NCBI GenBank assembly: GCA_003250175.1
Contig: QKHD01000051.1
Span: 1-10,005, forward strand
Reading direction: 5' to 3'
Length of the DNA: 10,005 nt
Source of the DNA: Helicobacteraceae bacterium
GTDB taxonomy: Bacteria; Campylobacterota; Campylobacteria; Campylobacterales; SZUA-545
Shown here: positions 1-6,450 of the stretch, one piece after another
Layout of the letters: every line of letters starts with the position of its first letter
How positions within the stretch are numbered: the stretch's first letter is position 1
Program-made: the position numbers and the translations under genes
Notes under the pieces: generated by a model
Database searches by the model: none
What the model saw: the letters and a program-made list of their open reading frames with translations, nothing else
What the model was told of the DNA's origin: nothing

Positions 1-52
1 CCTCGCCCAGGCCAACCAGGTTCAACAGAACGTCCTCAAACTGCTCCAGTAA
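1..52 (+). CDS. Flagellin, C-terminal end only (5' part outside the window)
   Basis: Only the last 16 sense codons and a TAA stop are present. They read LAQANQVQQNVLKLLQ, closely matching the D0 C-terminal helix typical of Campylobacterota flagellins, which end in ANxVQQNVLRLLQ or similar. Flagellin is the secreted filament subunit, and this helix packs in the filament core and takes part in export and polymerisation. The motility accessory gene begins 10 bases later, which supports the assignment. Whether it is flaA, flaB or another copy cannot be told from the fragment. The call rests on the motif and on context. Confidence 0.83.
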   Translation, partial: LAQANQVQQNVLKLLQ

Positions 53-62
53 GTGTAGCGGG

Positions 63-1970
63 ATGAAGGACTTCTACCAAGAAAACCTCCGCGCTCTCAA
101 AGAGCGCAACCCCCAGTTGCACGCCAAGCTCCAATCCTTCGAGCCTAACCAAAAGTACGAGGTCTTTGCCGGCAAGGACCTCGTCGATATCAATATCCTC
201 GATTCCCAGCGCCAGGTTACCCTTTACAACGACCCCGTCCGCGATACGGTCACGGCCATCGAAAACCTCGATCCGTTTAACCGTTATCCGTTTCTTTGCT
301 TTTACGGTATCGGCAACGGCTTTTTCTTCGGCGCCATCCTCAAACACCCGGGCTTTCGGCACATTATCGTGGTCGAACCGGAGCTGGAACTACTCTTTAT
401 CGCCCTGAACCTCTCCGATTTTTCCGAAGCAATTCTGACGGACCGATTGATTATCTTCCACAGCGAAGACTTCACCGAAGCAACGGCCAACAAGCTGGTC
501 AACCTGCCCGATCTGGGGCTTTACCTTAAGCTCTATGACCTGCACCTCACCTGCCCCTACTACGCCTTTTACCAAGAAGACATCCTCCTGGCCAACCAGC
601 GGTTTACCAAGGCGATCTTCCAGGCGGTTGCCGTACACGGCAACGATGCCACTGATGCGCTGGTGGGGATCGAGCACTTTGTGCAGAACCTTCCGGAGAT
701 GATCCGGCTGGCTCCCTTTCAGCAGCTGCTAACCAAGCGCTCCAGCGATACGGCGATCATTGTCTCTACCGGGCCTTCCCTGACCAAGCAGCTTCCCCTG
801 CTTAAAGAGATCGCCCCCTATGTGACCATTGTCAGCGTCGATGCCAGCCTTCCGATTTTGGAAAAATACGGCATCAAGCCCGACATCGTCACCTCCTTGG
901 AGCGTATTGAACCGACCGGAGAGTTTTTTAAACGCACCTCGGCCCAGTTTCATGAAGGGGTAGTCTTTGTCCACTCCGCTGTACAGCATGAGGTTGTCGT
1001 GGGGGCCACCCACGGGCAGAAGATCATCGCCATGCGCCCCTACGGCTACATGCAGATGTTTAAAGAGATCCTCCCCGATTTCGGTTATGTGGGGATCGGG
1101 ATGAGTGCGGCCAACCTCGCCTTCGAGGTCGCCTACCTGATGGGTCACAAACAGACCGTCTTCATCGGCCAGGATCTCGCCTACGGCGACGATGACACGA
1201 CCCACGCCAGTGATCACACCTTCGGTAAAAACGATACGGGCTTCCGGAATAATGTGGAGTCCAACCCCAACAACATTCTCCATGTCACCGGCTACGGCGG
1301 CCACAAACAGGTCAAAACCAACATCGTCTGGATGCTTTTTATGAACTACTTCATCAACAACATCCATGAAACTCGCAATAAAATGACCGCCATCAACGCC
1401 ACCGAGGGGGGTGCGCGCATTCCCGGGACCCTGGAGGTTCCCTTTGCGGAAGTCGCGGCCACGCTCATTAGCCGCACCCAGCCCAAGACCCCCATCCGGC
1501 TGGTCCCCAATGACACCGCGCAGATCAACAAAGATCATGCCACCATGGAAAAACAGCTTGACCGCATGATCGAATCGGGCGAAGCGGCCAAGCAGAAGGT
1601 CGAAGCCCTCTTCTTGGACTTAGCGGAGCTGTGCGACCGCGTTGAGCTGCTGAAAAACGAAGACCGTCTGGGCGAAGTGAACATGGATGAAGTCACCGCC
1701 ATGACCAATCGCATCGACGCCTTTAAAGACCTCTTTGACGACGTCAACTTCAAAAAGTCCTTCTGGGACACGGTGCGCTCCTTTATCGTCCACCAGGAGA
1801 TGGAGATCGCCAAGATCGTCTCCCAGCCCTACGACAAGGCGCTCTACCCCCACGCCCGCACCATCGACTTCTTGCTGGCGCACAAGTACTGGTTCTTCTC
1901 CCTGGCGGGGGGTCTGGACTCGCAGCTTGCCGTCATGAAACGCGCCAAGGCGACCTGGCCTAGTGCGTAA
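63..1970 (+). CDS. Motility accessory factor (Maf/PseE-like, DUF115), flagellin glycosyltransferase
   Basis: A 635-residue protein of the Maf family (MAF_flag10/DUF115, 6-hydroxymethylpterin pyrophosphokinase MptE-like fold). In Campylobacter, Helicobacter and Aeromonas these cytoplasmic proteins are needed for motility and are thought to transfer pseudaminic or legionaminic acid to flagellin. Visible parts are an N-terminal Rossmann-like segment (YGIGNGFFFG at about 81-90, then IIVVEPELELL at 101-111), the nucleotide-sugar-like core IVSTGPSL (233-240), VSVDASLPIL (258-267), GIKPDIV (270-276) and the hallmark IGQDLAYGDDD (368-378), and a helical C-terminal region. The ATG at 63 gives the expected family N-terminus, although the ribosome site ahead of it (AGCGGG) is weak. 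It lies 10 bases behind a flagellin gene, so donor and acceptor are likely made together. The sugar it transfers cannot be read from the sequence. Confidence 0.9.
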   Translation: MKDFYQENLRALKERNPQLHAKLQSFEPNQKYEVFAGKDLVDINILDSQRQVTLYNDPVRDTVTAIENLDPFNRYPFLCFYGIGNGFFFGAILKHPGFRHIIVVEPELELLFIALNLSDFSEAILTDRLIIFHSEDFTEATANKLVNLPDLGLYLKLYDLHLTCPYYAFYQEDILLANQRFTKAIFQAVAVHGNDATDALVGIEHFVQNLPEMIRLAPFQQLLTKRSSDTAIIVSTGPSLTKQLPLLKEIAPYVTIVSVDASLPILEKYGIKPDIVTSLERIEPTGEFFKRTSAQFHEGVVFVHSAVQHEVVVGATHGQKIIAMRPYGYMQMFKEILPDFGYVGIGMSAANLAFEVAYLMGHKQTVFIGQDLAYGDDDTTHASDHTFGKNDTGFRNNVESNPNNILHVTGYGGHKQVKTNIVWMLFMNYFINNIHETRNKMTAINATEGGARIPGTLEVPFAEVAATLISRTQPKTPIRLVPNDTAQINKDHATMEKQLDRMIESGEAAKQKVEALFLDLAELCDRVELLKNEDRLGEVNMDEVTAMTNRIDAFKDLFDDVNFKKSFWDTVRSFIVHQEMEIAKIVSQPYDKALYPHARTIDFLLAHKYWFFSLAGGLDSQLAVMKRAKATWPSA

Positions 1971-1982
1971 GGGGGCGGCTTC

Positions 1983-3101
1983 GTGTGGTTTGAACGCCTC
2001 AAAAGCTACCGCTTTCTCTACATCGTTCTCTTTGTCCTCATCATCTCCGGATTGGGGATCTACATCATCCACCTCGACCGGAACATCGACCGGCAGGTGA
2101 TCCAAAAGGTGGGCGACCGCCTCTTTTCCAAACTCCACAGCGAGCTGGAAGAGCAGAAATCCGGAGCCTTTGCCTTCGCCCTCACCCTCGCCCAAAACAG
2201 CGATCTGGCCCGTGCCCTGGAGGATGACAACGAAGAGAAGGGCTACGAGCTGCTCTCCCGCTTTATGACGACGGTGAGCAAATACACCCCCTACACCGTC
2301 CGCGCCCAGGTTATCACCGCGGATTACTGCATCTTTGCCCGCAGCTGGGACAACAACTTTGCGGGGATGCCCCTGGATCTCTACCGCCCCGACCTGCTGG
2401 ACTTCGAAGCCAACAAAAAACCGCGCGTCGCCATCGAGGTGGGCCGCCGCATGGGGATCAAGGCGACCGTCCCCGTCTTTGGCCATGACGACGTGATCGG
2501 CTTTGTGGAGGTGCTCCAGTTTTTCGGCCCCGTGACGCAGATGTTTAAAGCCCACCGCATCGACGTGATCGTTCTCATGGAAGACCGCTTTTTAACGACC
2601 GCCACCCTGATGCGGGAGAACCCTACCCTTAAAGGCTACGTCGTGGCCAACCAGGCGGTCAACCGCTTTCACATCGACAACCTGGGATCAAGCCAGATGG
2701 AGACCCTGCGCTACGCGGGGCATGTCGTTGCCAAAACCTACCACTACTTCTACGAGCCGCTGTTTGACGGCCGGGGGGAGCGGATCGGTGCGGCCATCAT
2801 TGCCGTCGATCAGCAGCAGATGGACTACCTCAAAAACGAAGACAGCGACCTCTCCTTCTTTTTGAACATGACCCGGCCGCAGCTCTATTCCATCATCAAG
2901 AGCAAGGAAGAACAGGGTAGCATCTACCAATCGGTTTACGACCACGAGCTGCTTTACCTCAAGGACACCCTAGAAGGCGAAGACCGGGAGCTCTTTTTAA
3001 AGGAGGCCCACGAACGGCTCAGCACCTACTCCAAGGAGGCGCTGATCGACATCATCCTGGGCCACAACTTTTCCAAAAAAATCGGAGGAGAGATTCGATG
3101 A
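1983..3101 (+). CDS. Membrane-anchored periplasmic double-Cache sensor protein without kinase domain
   Basis: A 372-residue protein with one N-terminal membrane helix (about 11-29) followed by a periplasmic region. The stretch FARSWDNNFAGMPLDLYRP (118-136), then KKPRVAIEVGRRMGIKATVP (145-164) and VIGFVEV (171-177), resembles the dCache_3 'double sensory domain of two-component sensor kinase' family (GxEvgr-G...vPv...iG.vEv). A second Cache-like half follows, ending near GERIGAAIIAVDQQQ (265-279). Residues 280-372 are charged and probably helical. There is no second membrane helix and no kinase, HAMP or MCP domain, so signal output must go through a partner. The GTG start fits a purine-rich ribosome site (AAGGGGG, 1969-1975) overlapping the previous stop codon. 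Its TGA overlaps the regulator's ATG (ATGA), so the two are translationally coupled. The ligand is unknown; this fold usually binds small organic molecules. The domain name is by motif recognition, not by search. Confidence 0.78.
   Translation: MWFERLKSYRFLYIVLFVLIISGLGIYIIHLDRNIDRQVIQKVGDRLFSKLHSELEEQKSGAFAFALTLAQNSDLARALEDDNEEKGYELLSRFMTTVSKYTPYTVRAQVITADYCIFARSWDNNFAGMPLDLYRPDLLDFEANKKPRVAIEVGRRMGIKATVPVFGHDDVIGFVEVLQFFGPVTQMFKAHRIDVIVLMEDRFLTTATLMRENPTLKGYVVANQAVNRFHIDNLGSSQMETLRYAGHVVAKTYHYFYEPLFDGRGERIGAAIIAVDQQQMDYLKNEDSDLSFFLNMTRPQLYSIIKSKEEQGSIYQSVYDHELLYLKDTLEGEDRELFLKEAHERLSTYSKEALIDIILGHNFSKKIGGEIR
3084..3090 (+). promoter_or_regulatory. Strong Shine-Dalgarno site for the response regulator
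   Basis: GGAGGAG lies 7 bases ahead of the ATG at 3098 and inside the 3' end of the Cache-sensor gene. It is the best match to the anti-Shine-Dalgarno sequence in this cluster and fixes the regulator's start. Confidence 0.75.
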
Positions 3102-3757
3102 AGATCCTGCTTTTGGAAGACGAATTCGCCCTGCGCGAAAGCGTGGAGGAGTTTTTGTGCGATCTGGAATACCGCGTGGAGAGCTTCTCCACCAGCGAAG
3201 ACGCCTACGACGCCATCTTCTCCCGCTACTACGACCTGATGCTGCTGGATGTCAAAGTCCCCGGCAAAAACGGCTTTGAACTGCTGCAGGAGGTGCGCAG
3301 GGAGGGGATCGAAACCCCCGCCATCTTCATCACCTCCATGACCATGACGGACAACATGGTCGAAGGGTACAAGGCGGGCTGCTGCGACTACATCAAAAAA
3401 CCCTTCGACCTGACGGAGCTGCAGCTGCGCATCCAGCAGGCCCTTAAAAACCGCTACCTCTCCGGAAACACCACCGACTTTATTCAGCTCGAAGGCGGCT
3501 ACCGCTACGACACCAAAAACTTCTTTCTCCTTAAAGGGAGCGAAAAGGTGCCGCTCTCCAAAACGGAAAAGGAGATCATCGACTGCCTCCTGCGCCACCA
3601 GGGCAGCGTCGTCTCCAACGAGATTTTTCAAGAAGAGGTCTGGGGCGAATACGTCGACCCCACCAACATCCGCGTCCAGATCAACAAACTGCGCAAAAAG
3701 ATCGAGGGCGACCTGATCAAAAACATCCGGGGCGCGGGCTACACCATTGAAAAATGA
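3098..3757 (+). CDS. OmpR-family response regulator (receiver plus winged-helix DNA-binding domain)
   Basis: A 219-residue cytoplasmic transcription factor of normal OmpR/PhoB length. The receiver domain (about 1-118) has the acidic pair E7/D8, phospho-acceptor D51 in LMLLDVKVPG, the switch residue T79 in FITS, and K101 in IKKPF. The C-terminal winged helix (about 125-218) shows LSKTEKEIIDCLLRHQG, the recognition region DPTNIRVQINKLRKKI and the wing GAGYTIEK. All residues needed for phosphorylation are present. Its ATG overlaps the stop of the Cache sensor by 4 bases, and the histidine kinase gene starts inside its 3' end, so kinase and regulator are almost certainly partners. Its targets are not shown; the sox promoter about 1.3 kb downstream is one candidate and its own operon another. 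Confidence 0.96.
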   Translation: MKILLLEDEFALRESVEEFLCDLEYRVESFSTSEDAYDAIFSRYYDLMLLDVKVPGKNGFELLQEVRREGIETPAIFITSMTMTDNMVEGYKAGCCDYIKKPFDLTELQLRIQQALKNRYLSGNTTDFIQLEGGYRYDTKNFFLLKGSEKVPLSKTEKEIIDCLLRHQGSVVSNEIFQEEVWGEYVDPTNIRVQINKLRKKIEGDLIKNIRGAGYTIEK

Positions 3758-4946
3758 CAACCGGCGCTACGCGCTCCGTTACGCGGCCATCTACACCCTG
3801 CTGACCGCCTCCATCCTCATCTCTCCCCTACTCGTTTATGTCTCCTACATGCAGAACATCGAAGGGATCAAACAGGAGATCGAACTCAAAGAGCACGCCC
3901 GCACCGTCATCCGGAGCATGGAGCGCTACGACCAGAACGCCGGGGAGTATTTTCACTTTCCCCGTTTCCAGAGTTTTCAGGCGGGGCTCTACAACGCCCG
4001 CTTCGAGCCGGTCTTTACCCTGATCGAGCAGCCCCTGGAGCACTTCGATCTGGGTTATCACCGCAGCAATACCAGCGCCTATATTATTCAAAAGCTCCCT
4101 CCGGAGCGCTATTTCGGTGCGACCTACCTCATCGTCGCCACCACCCACACCGATTCGGAGGTGCTCCGGACGGCGGCCATCATCCTTTTGGGGATTGTCA
4201 TTATCGTCTTTGCCGTCTCCTTCTTCTTCCTCAACGACTTCGCCCGTCCCTTCAAGCGGGTCAACCGCATGCTGGACAACTTCATCAAAGACTCCATGCA
4301 CGAAATCAACACCCCGCTCTCCATCATCAACATCAACGCCGACCTCATCGGCCGCAAGGTGGGGGCGAGCAAATACCTCGACCGGATCAAATCCGCCGCC
4401 AAGAGCCTGGCGACCATCTACGACGACATGGACTACCTCATCAAGCGCGACCGCATCGACTACCCTCCGGAGCCGGTCGACCTCTCCGCCTTTTTACACG
4501 AGCGCGTCGATTACTTCCGGAGCGTCGGCCAGATGAAAAACCTCGCCATCCACGCCCATATCCAGCCGGGCATCGTGATCACCTTCAACCCCACCCAGCT
4601 GCAGCGCATCATCGACAACAACCTCTCCAACGCCATCAAGTACAGCTATGAAAACAACCGCATCGACATCTACCTCCACCGCATGCAAGGCGGCCAGATC
4701 ATCATGCGTTTCCAGGACCACGGCGTGGGTATCGAGCATCCGGAAAAAATCTTCGAACGCTACTACCGAGAAAACGAGGACAAGGGCGGATTCGGCATCG
4801 GGCTGAACATTGTCAAAAAGATTATCGACGACGCCGGCATCCAGCTCTCCATCGCCTCCCAACCCAAACGGGGCAGCACGTTCAGCTACTTTTTCCCCTC
4901 CCATTACCTTTTGGAAACCCCTTCAAAAAATCCCGAAGAGATATAA
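3747..4946 (+). CDS. Sensor histidine kinase, two membrane helices, no HAMP
   Basis: A 399-residue inner-membrane kinase. Membrane helix 1 spans about 11-35, a periplasmic domain of about 105 residues follows, and membrane helix 2 spans about 142-163. The phospho-acceptor H185 lies in MHEINTPLS only about 22 residues after the second helix, so there is no room for a HAMP linker. The catalytic ATP-binding part has the N box DNNLSNAIKYS (290-300), the G1 box DHGVGI (324-329) and the G2 box GGFGIGL (347-353), so it looks fully active. The start appears to be TTG at 3747, overlapping the regulator gene by 11 bases; no in-frame ATG lies upstream of the first helix, and the next one, codon 35, would remove it. 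The periplasmic domain matches no family I recognise and may bind ligand or contact the Cache protein encoded two genes upstream. Confidence 0.93.
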   Translation: MKNDNRRYALRYAAIYTLLTASILISPLLVYVSYMQNIEGIKQEIELKEHARTVIRSMERYDQNAGEYFHFPRFQSFQAGLYNARFEPVFTLIEQPLEHFDLGYHRSNTSAYIIQKLPPERYFGATYLIVATTHTDSEVLRTAAIILLGIVIIVFAVSFFFLNDFARPFKRVNRMLDNFIKDSMHEINTPLSIININADLIGRKVGASKYLDRIKSAAKSLATIYDDMDYLIKRDRIDYPPEPVDLSAFLHERVDYFRSVGQMKNLAIHAHIQPGIVITFNPTQLQRIIDNNLSNAIKYSYENNRIDIYLHRMQGGQIIMRFQDHGVGIEHPEKIFERYYRENEDKGGFGIGLNIVKKIIDDAGIQLSIASQPKRGSTFSYFFPSHYLLETPSKNPEEI

Positions 4947-4952
4947 GAAAAA

Positions 4953-4981
4953 TTTACATTAAATTAACAAAGCACTGTTAA
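4953..4981. promoter_or_regulatory. Candidate operator: direct heptamers and an overlapping dyad ahead of soxX
   Basis: A perfect 6+6 dyad, TTAACA-N6-TGTTAA, spans 4964-4981. Overlapping it, TTTACAT (4953-4959) and TTAACAA (4964-4970) are similar heptamers with starts 11 bases apart (7+4+7), the usual geometry for OmpR/PhoB-type sites. The dyad overlaps the proposed -10 at 4976-4984. Both patterns are seen directly; which protein, if any, binds is inference. The stem is too AT-rich to be a terminator. Confidence 0.4.
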
Positions 4982-5002
4982 ACTGACTCTGTTATTCAAT
5001 AC

Positions 5003-5008
5003 AAGGAG
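5003..5008 (+). promoter_or_regulatory. Shine-Dalgarno site of soxX
   Basis: AAGGAG ends 5 bases ahead of the ATG at 5014. A strong site suits a highly expressed first gene of the operon. Confidence 0.7.
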
Positions 5009-5013
5009 TCACA

Positions 5014-5550
5014 ATGAAAACGGTTGCACCAGTTGTCATCGCCGCCCTCGCCCTGACAGCAGCCTCAGCCTTTGCCGCTGACCTCAAGGCCGCCGTCGAG
5101 AGTCCGGATGCCAAGGCGATCTTGAAAAAAGACGCCCTCCCCGCACCCACGACCTACACCATGCCCAAGGGCTGTGTCAGCACGGACGCCACGGTTATCG
5201 CACGGGGTGCGTATATCTTCCATAACCTCAACGGTTCCAAAGCCAAGGGCGATGCCCCCGGCGGTCTGGCGAAAAAACTCGCCGACGGCGAACCCAAGCA
5301 GTACGGTAACTGCGTCGCCTGTCACAACATCGAAAAGGCCGACGGCCCCGGTAACATCGGTCCCGATCTTACCAGCTACAAAACCCACTTTATGGACAGC
5401 GGCGTACGCACCGCAGCCTGGGTTTACCAGAAAATCGCCGACGCCCGCGTCGACGTCCCCGAAACCCATATGACGATCAACCTCACCAACGGCCTCATGA
5501 ACGAGCAGGAAGTGTGCGACCTCGTCTCCTATATCATCAGCGAAAAATAA
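5014..5550 (+). CDS. soxX: SoxX, mono-haem c-type cytochrome subunit of SoxXA
   Basis: A 178-residue periplasmic cytochrome. A Sec signal peptide ends at ASAFA (17-21). One haem-binding motif, CVACH (100-104), follows QYGN and precedes the class I sequence GPGNIGPDLTSY (111-122), as in SoxX. The distal haem ligand is probably a methionine; M153 in THMTI is my best guess. C54 and C168 lie outside the haem motif and could form a disulfide. SoxX pairs with SoxA to catalyse oxidative coupling of thiosulfate to the cysteine of SoxY, and passes electrons to small cytochromes. It is the first gene of soxXYZAB, which settles the name; alone it would be just a short cytochrome c. Confidence 0.92.
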   Translation: MKTVAPVVIAALALTAASAFAADLKAAVESPDAKAILKKDALPAPTTYTMPKGCVSTDATVIARGAYIFHNLNGSKAKGDAPGGLAKKLADGEPKQYGNCVACHNIEKADGPGNIGPDLTSYKTHFMDSGVRTAAWVYQKIADARVDVPETHMTINLTNGLMNEQEVCDLVSYIISEK

Positions 5551-5555
5551 CAACC

Positions 5556-5561
5556 AAAGGA
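5556..5561 (+). promoter_or_regulatory. Shine-Dalgarno site that favours the second ATG of soxY
   Basis: AAAGGA ends 2 bases before the ATG at 5564 but 8 bases before the in-frame ATG at 5570. The 8-base spacing is far better, so 5570 is the likelier start. Confidence 0.6.
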
Positions 5562-5569
5562 AAATGAAC

Positions 5570-6040
5570 ATGCTACGAAGAACCTTCATCCAATGGGCCG
5601 GTCTCGGTCTGGCCGCTACGGTCCTTGCCCCTTCCGTTCTGAGCGCGGAAGAGAAACAAAAGATCGTCAGCCCCAACGCCATGAAATTCACCGATGCGCT
5701 GGACAAAGTCACCGGCGGTAAAAAAGTATCCGAATCCTCCAAGATCAAACTGGTGGCTCCGGAGATCGCCGAAAACGGCGCCGTCGTTCCCGTAAAAGTC
5801 GATGTCGAATCCCCCATGAGCGAGAGCGACTACGTTAAACGCATTCACGTCTTTGCATCCAAAAACGCCAACAGCCGCTGCGCGTCCGTCGAGCTGACCC
5901 CGGCCAACGGCGAAGCCTACTTCGCCACACGCCTCAAACTGGGCGGAACCCAGGACGTCGTTGCCGTAGCGGAGCTTTCCAACGGGACCTTTATCACGGC
6001 CAAACAGAGCGTCAAAGTCACCATCGGCGGATGCGGTTGA
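5570..6040 (+). CDS. soxY: SoxY, sulfur-carrier subunit of SoxYZ
   Basis: The likely start at 5570 gives 156 residues; an ATG at 5564 would add Met-Asn. Numbering here counts from 5564. The N-terminus is a twin-arginine signal (RRTFIQWAGLGLAA, 5-18) followed by APSVLSA, so SoxYZ is probably exported folded by Tat. The rest is an immunoglobulin-like carrier domain ending KVTIGGCG, with the carrier cysteine C157 as the second-last residue. That cysteine holds the thiosulfate-derived intermediates on a swinging arm that visits SoxXA and SoxB. The usual SoxY terminus is GGCGG, so this one is a glycine short. C106 is a second cysteine in the mature chain. The gene sits 13-19 bases after soxX and 51 bases before soxZ. 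Confidence 0.95.
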   Translation: MLRRTFIQWAGLGLAATVLAPSVLSAEEKQKIVSPNAMKFTDALDKVTGGKKVSESSKIKLVAPEIAENGAVVPVKVDVESPMSESDYVKRIHVFASKNANSRCASVELTPANGEAYFATRLKLGGTQDVVAVAELSNGTFITAKQSVKVTIGGCG

Positions 6041-6091
6041 TCCCACTCACCCCGCCCACTATGCACAACAGTATTTAAAAAGGATAAATCC

Positions 6092-6421
6092 ATGGCACGA
6101 AAATCTATGATCAAAATCAAACCCAAAAAATACAGCGTCGGTGACGTGGTCAAGGTCGACTTTATCGTCATCCACCCGATGGAAACCGGTCTTCGCAAAG
6201 ACAAAAAAACCGGCAACGTGATCCCGGCCCACTACATCAACGACATCCAGTTTTTCTACGACGACAAGCTGGTAACCAAAATGGATATCTGGGAGTCCGT
6301 CTCCACCGACCCCTATTTTTCCATCAACCTCAAGGTGACCAAAAAGGCTGAGCTGAAGGTCGTCTATAAAGACAACACCGGCGAACTCAACGAAAAAAGC
6401 ACCACGCTCAAACCGGCCTGA
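6092..6421 (+). CDS. soxZ: SoxZ, scaffold subunit of the SoxYZ carrier
   Basis: A 109-residue protein of the usual SoxZ length. It begins MARKSMIKIKPKKYSVGDVV and has the family's HPMETGLRKD segment (28-37) and HYINDIQFFYDDKLV (47-61), consistent with an immunoglobulin-like beta sandwich. It has no signal peptide and no cysteine, as expected for a subunit carried through Tat on the SoxY signal as a complex. It binds SoxY and shapes the surface met by SoxXA and SoxB. AAGGA (6080-6084) lies 7 bases ahead of the ATG. The 51 bases between soxY and soxZ hold this site and no other signal that I can see. Confidence 0.94.
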   Translation: MARKSMIKIKPKKYSVGDVVKVDFIVIHPMETGLRKDKKTGNVIPAHYINDIQFFYDDKLVTKMDIWESVSTDPYFSINLKVTKKAELKVVYKDNTGELNEKSTTLKPA

Positions 6422-6450
6422 CCGGTGCGTGTGATACCCAAGGAGATACC

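Larger units (their letters stand above)
4947..5013 (+). promoter_or_regulatory. Putative promoter region of the sox operon
   Basis: This AT-rich gap is the longest non-coding stretch in the window and separates the signalling genes from soxX. TGTTAAACT at 4976-4984 could be an extended -10 element (TGn plus 4 of 6 matches to TATAAT), with no well-spaced -35, as is common in Campylobacterota. I see no GC-rich hairpin with a T-run after the kinase stop, so read-through from the kinase operon into sox is possible. The exact transcription start is a guess. Confidence 0.42.

Noticed and set aside
729..2555. Long minus-strand open frames opposite the Maf and Cache genes (269 and 311 residues)
   Set aside because: They mirror strongly supported plus-strand genes, have low-complexity Gly/Val/Asp-rich products with no recognisable domains, and are expected in GC-rich DNA.
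4117..4536. Plus-strand open frame of 139 residues within the kinase gene
   Set aside because: Its product is almost all Ser/Thr/Pro/Arg, a typical out-of-frame translation of the kinase coding sequence.
4947..5013. Terminator for the kinase operon
   Set aside because: No GC-rich stem followed by Ts; the only dyad is AT-rich and fits an operator better.
6412..6426. Small hairpin ACCGG-CCTGA-CCGGT over the soxZ stop codon
   Set aside because: Short stem, no T-run, partly coding and lying within an obvious operon; could arise by chance.
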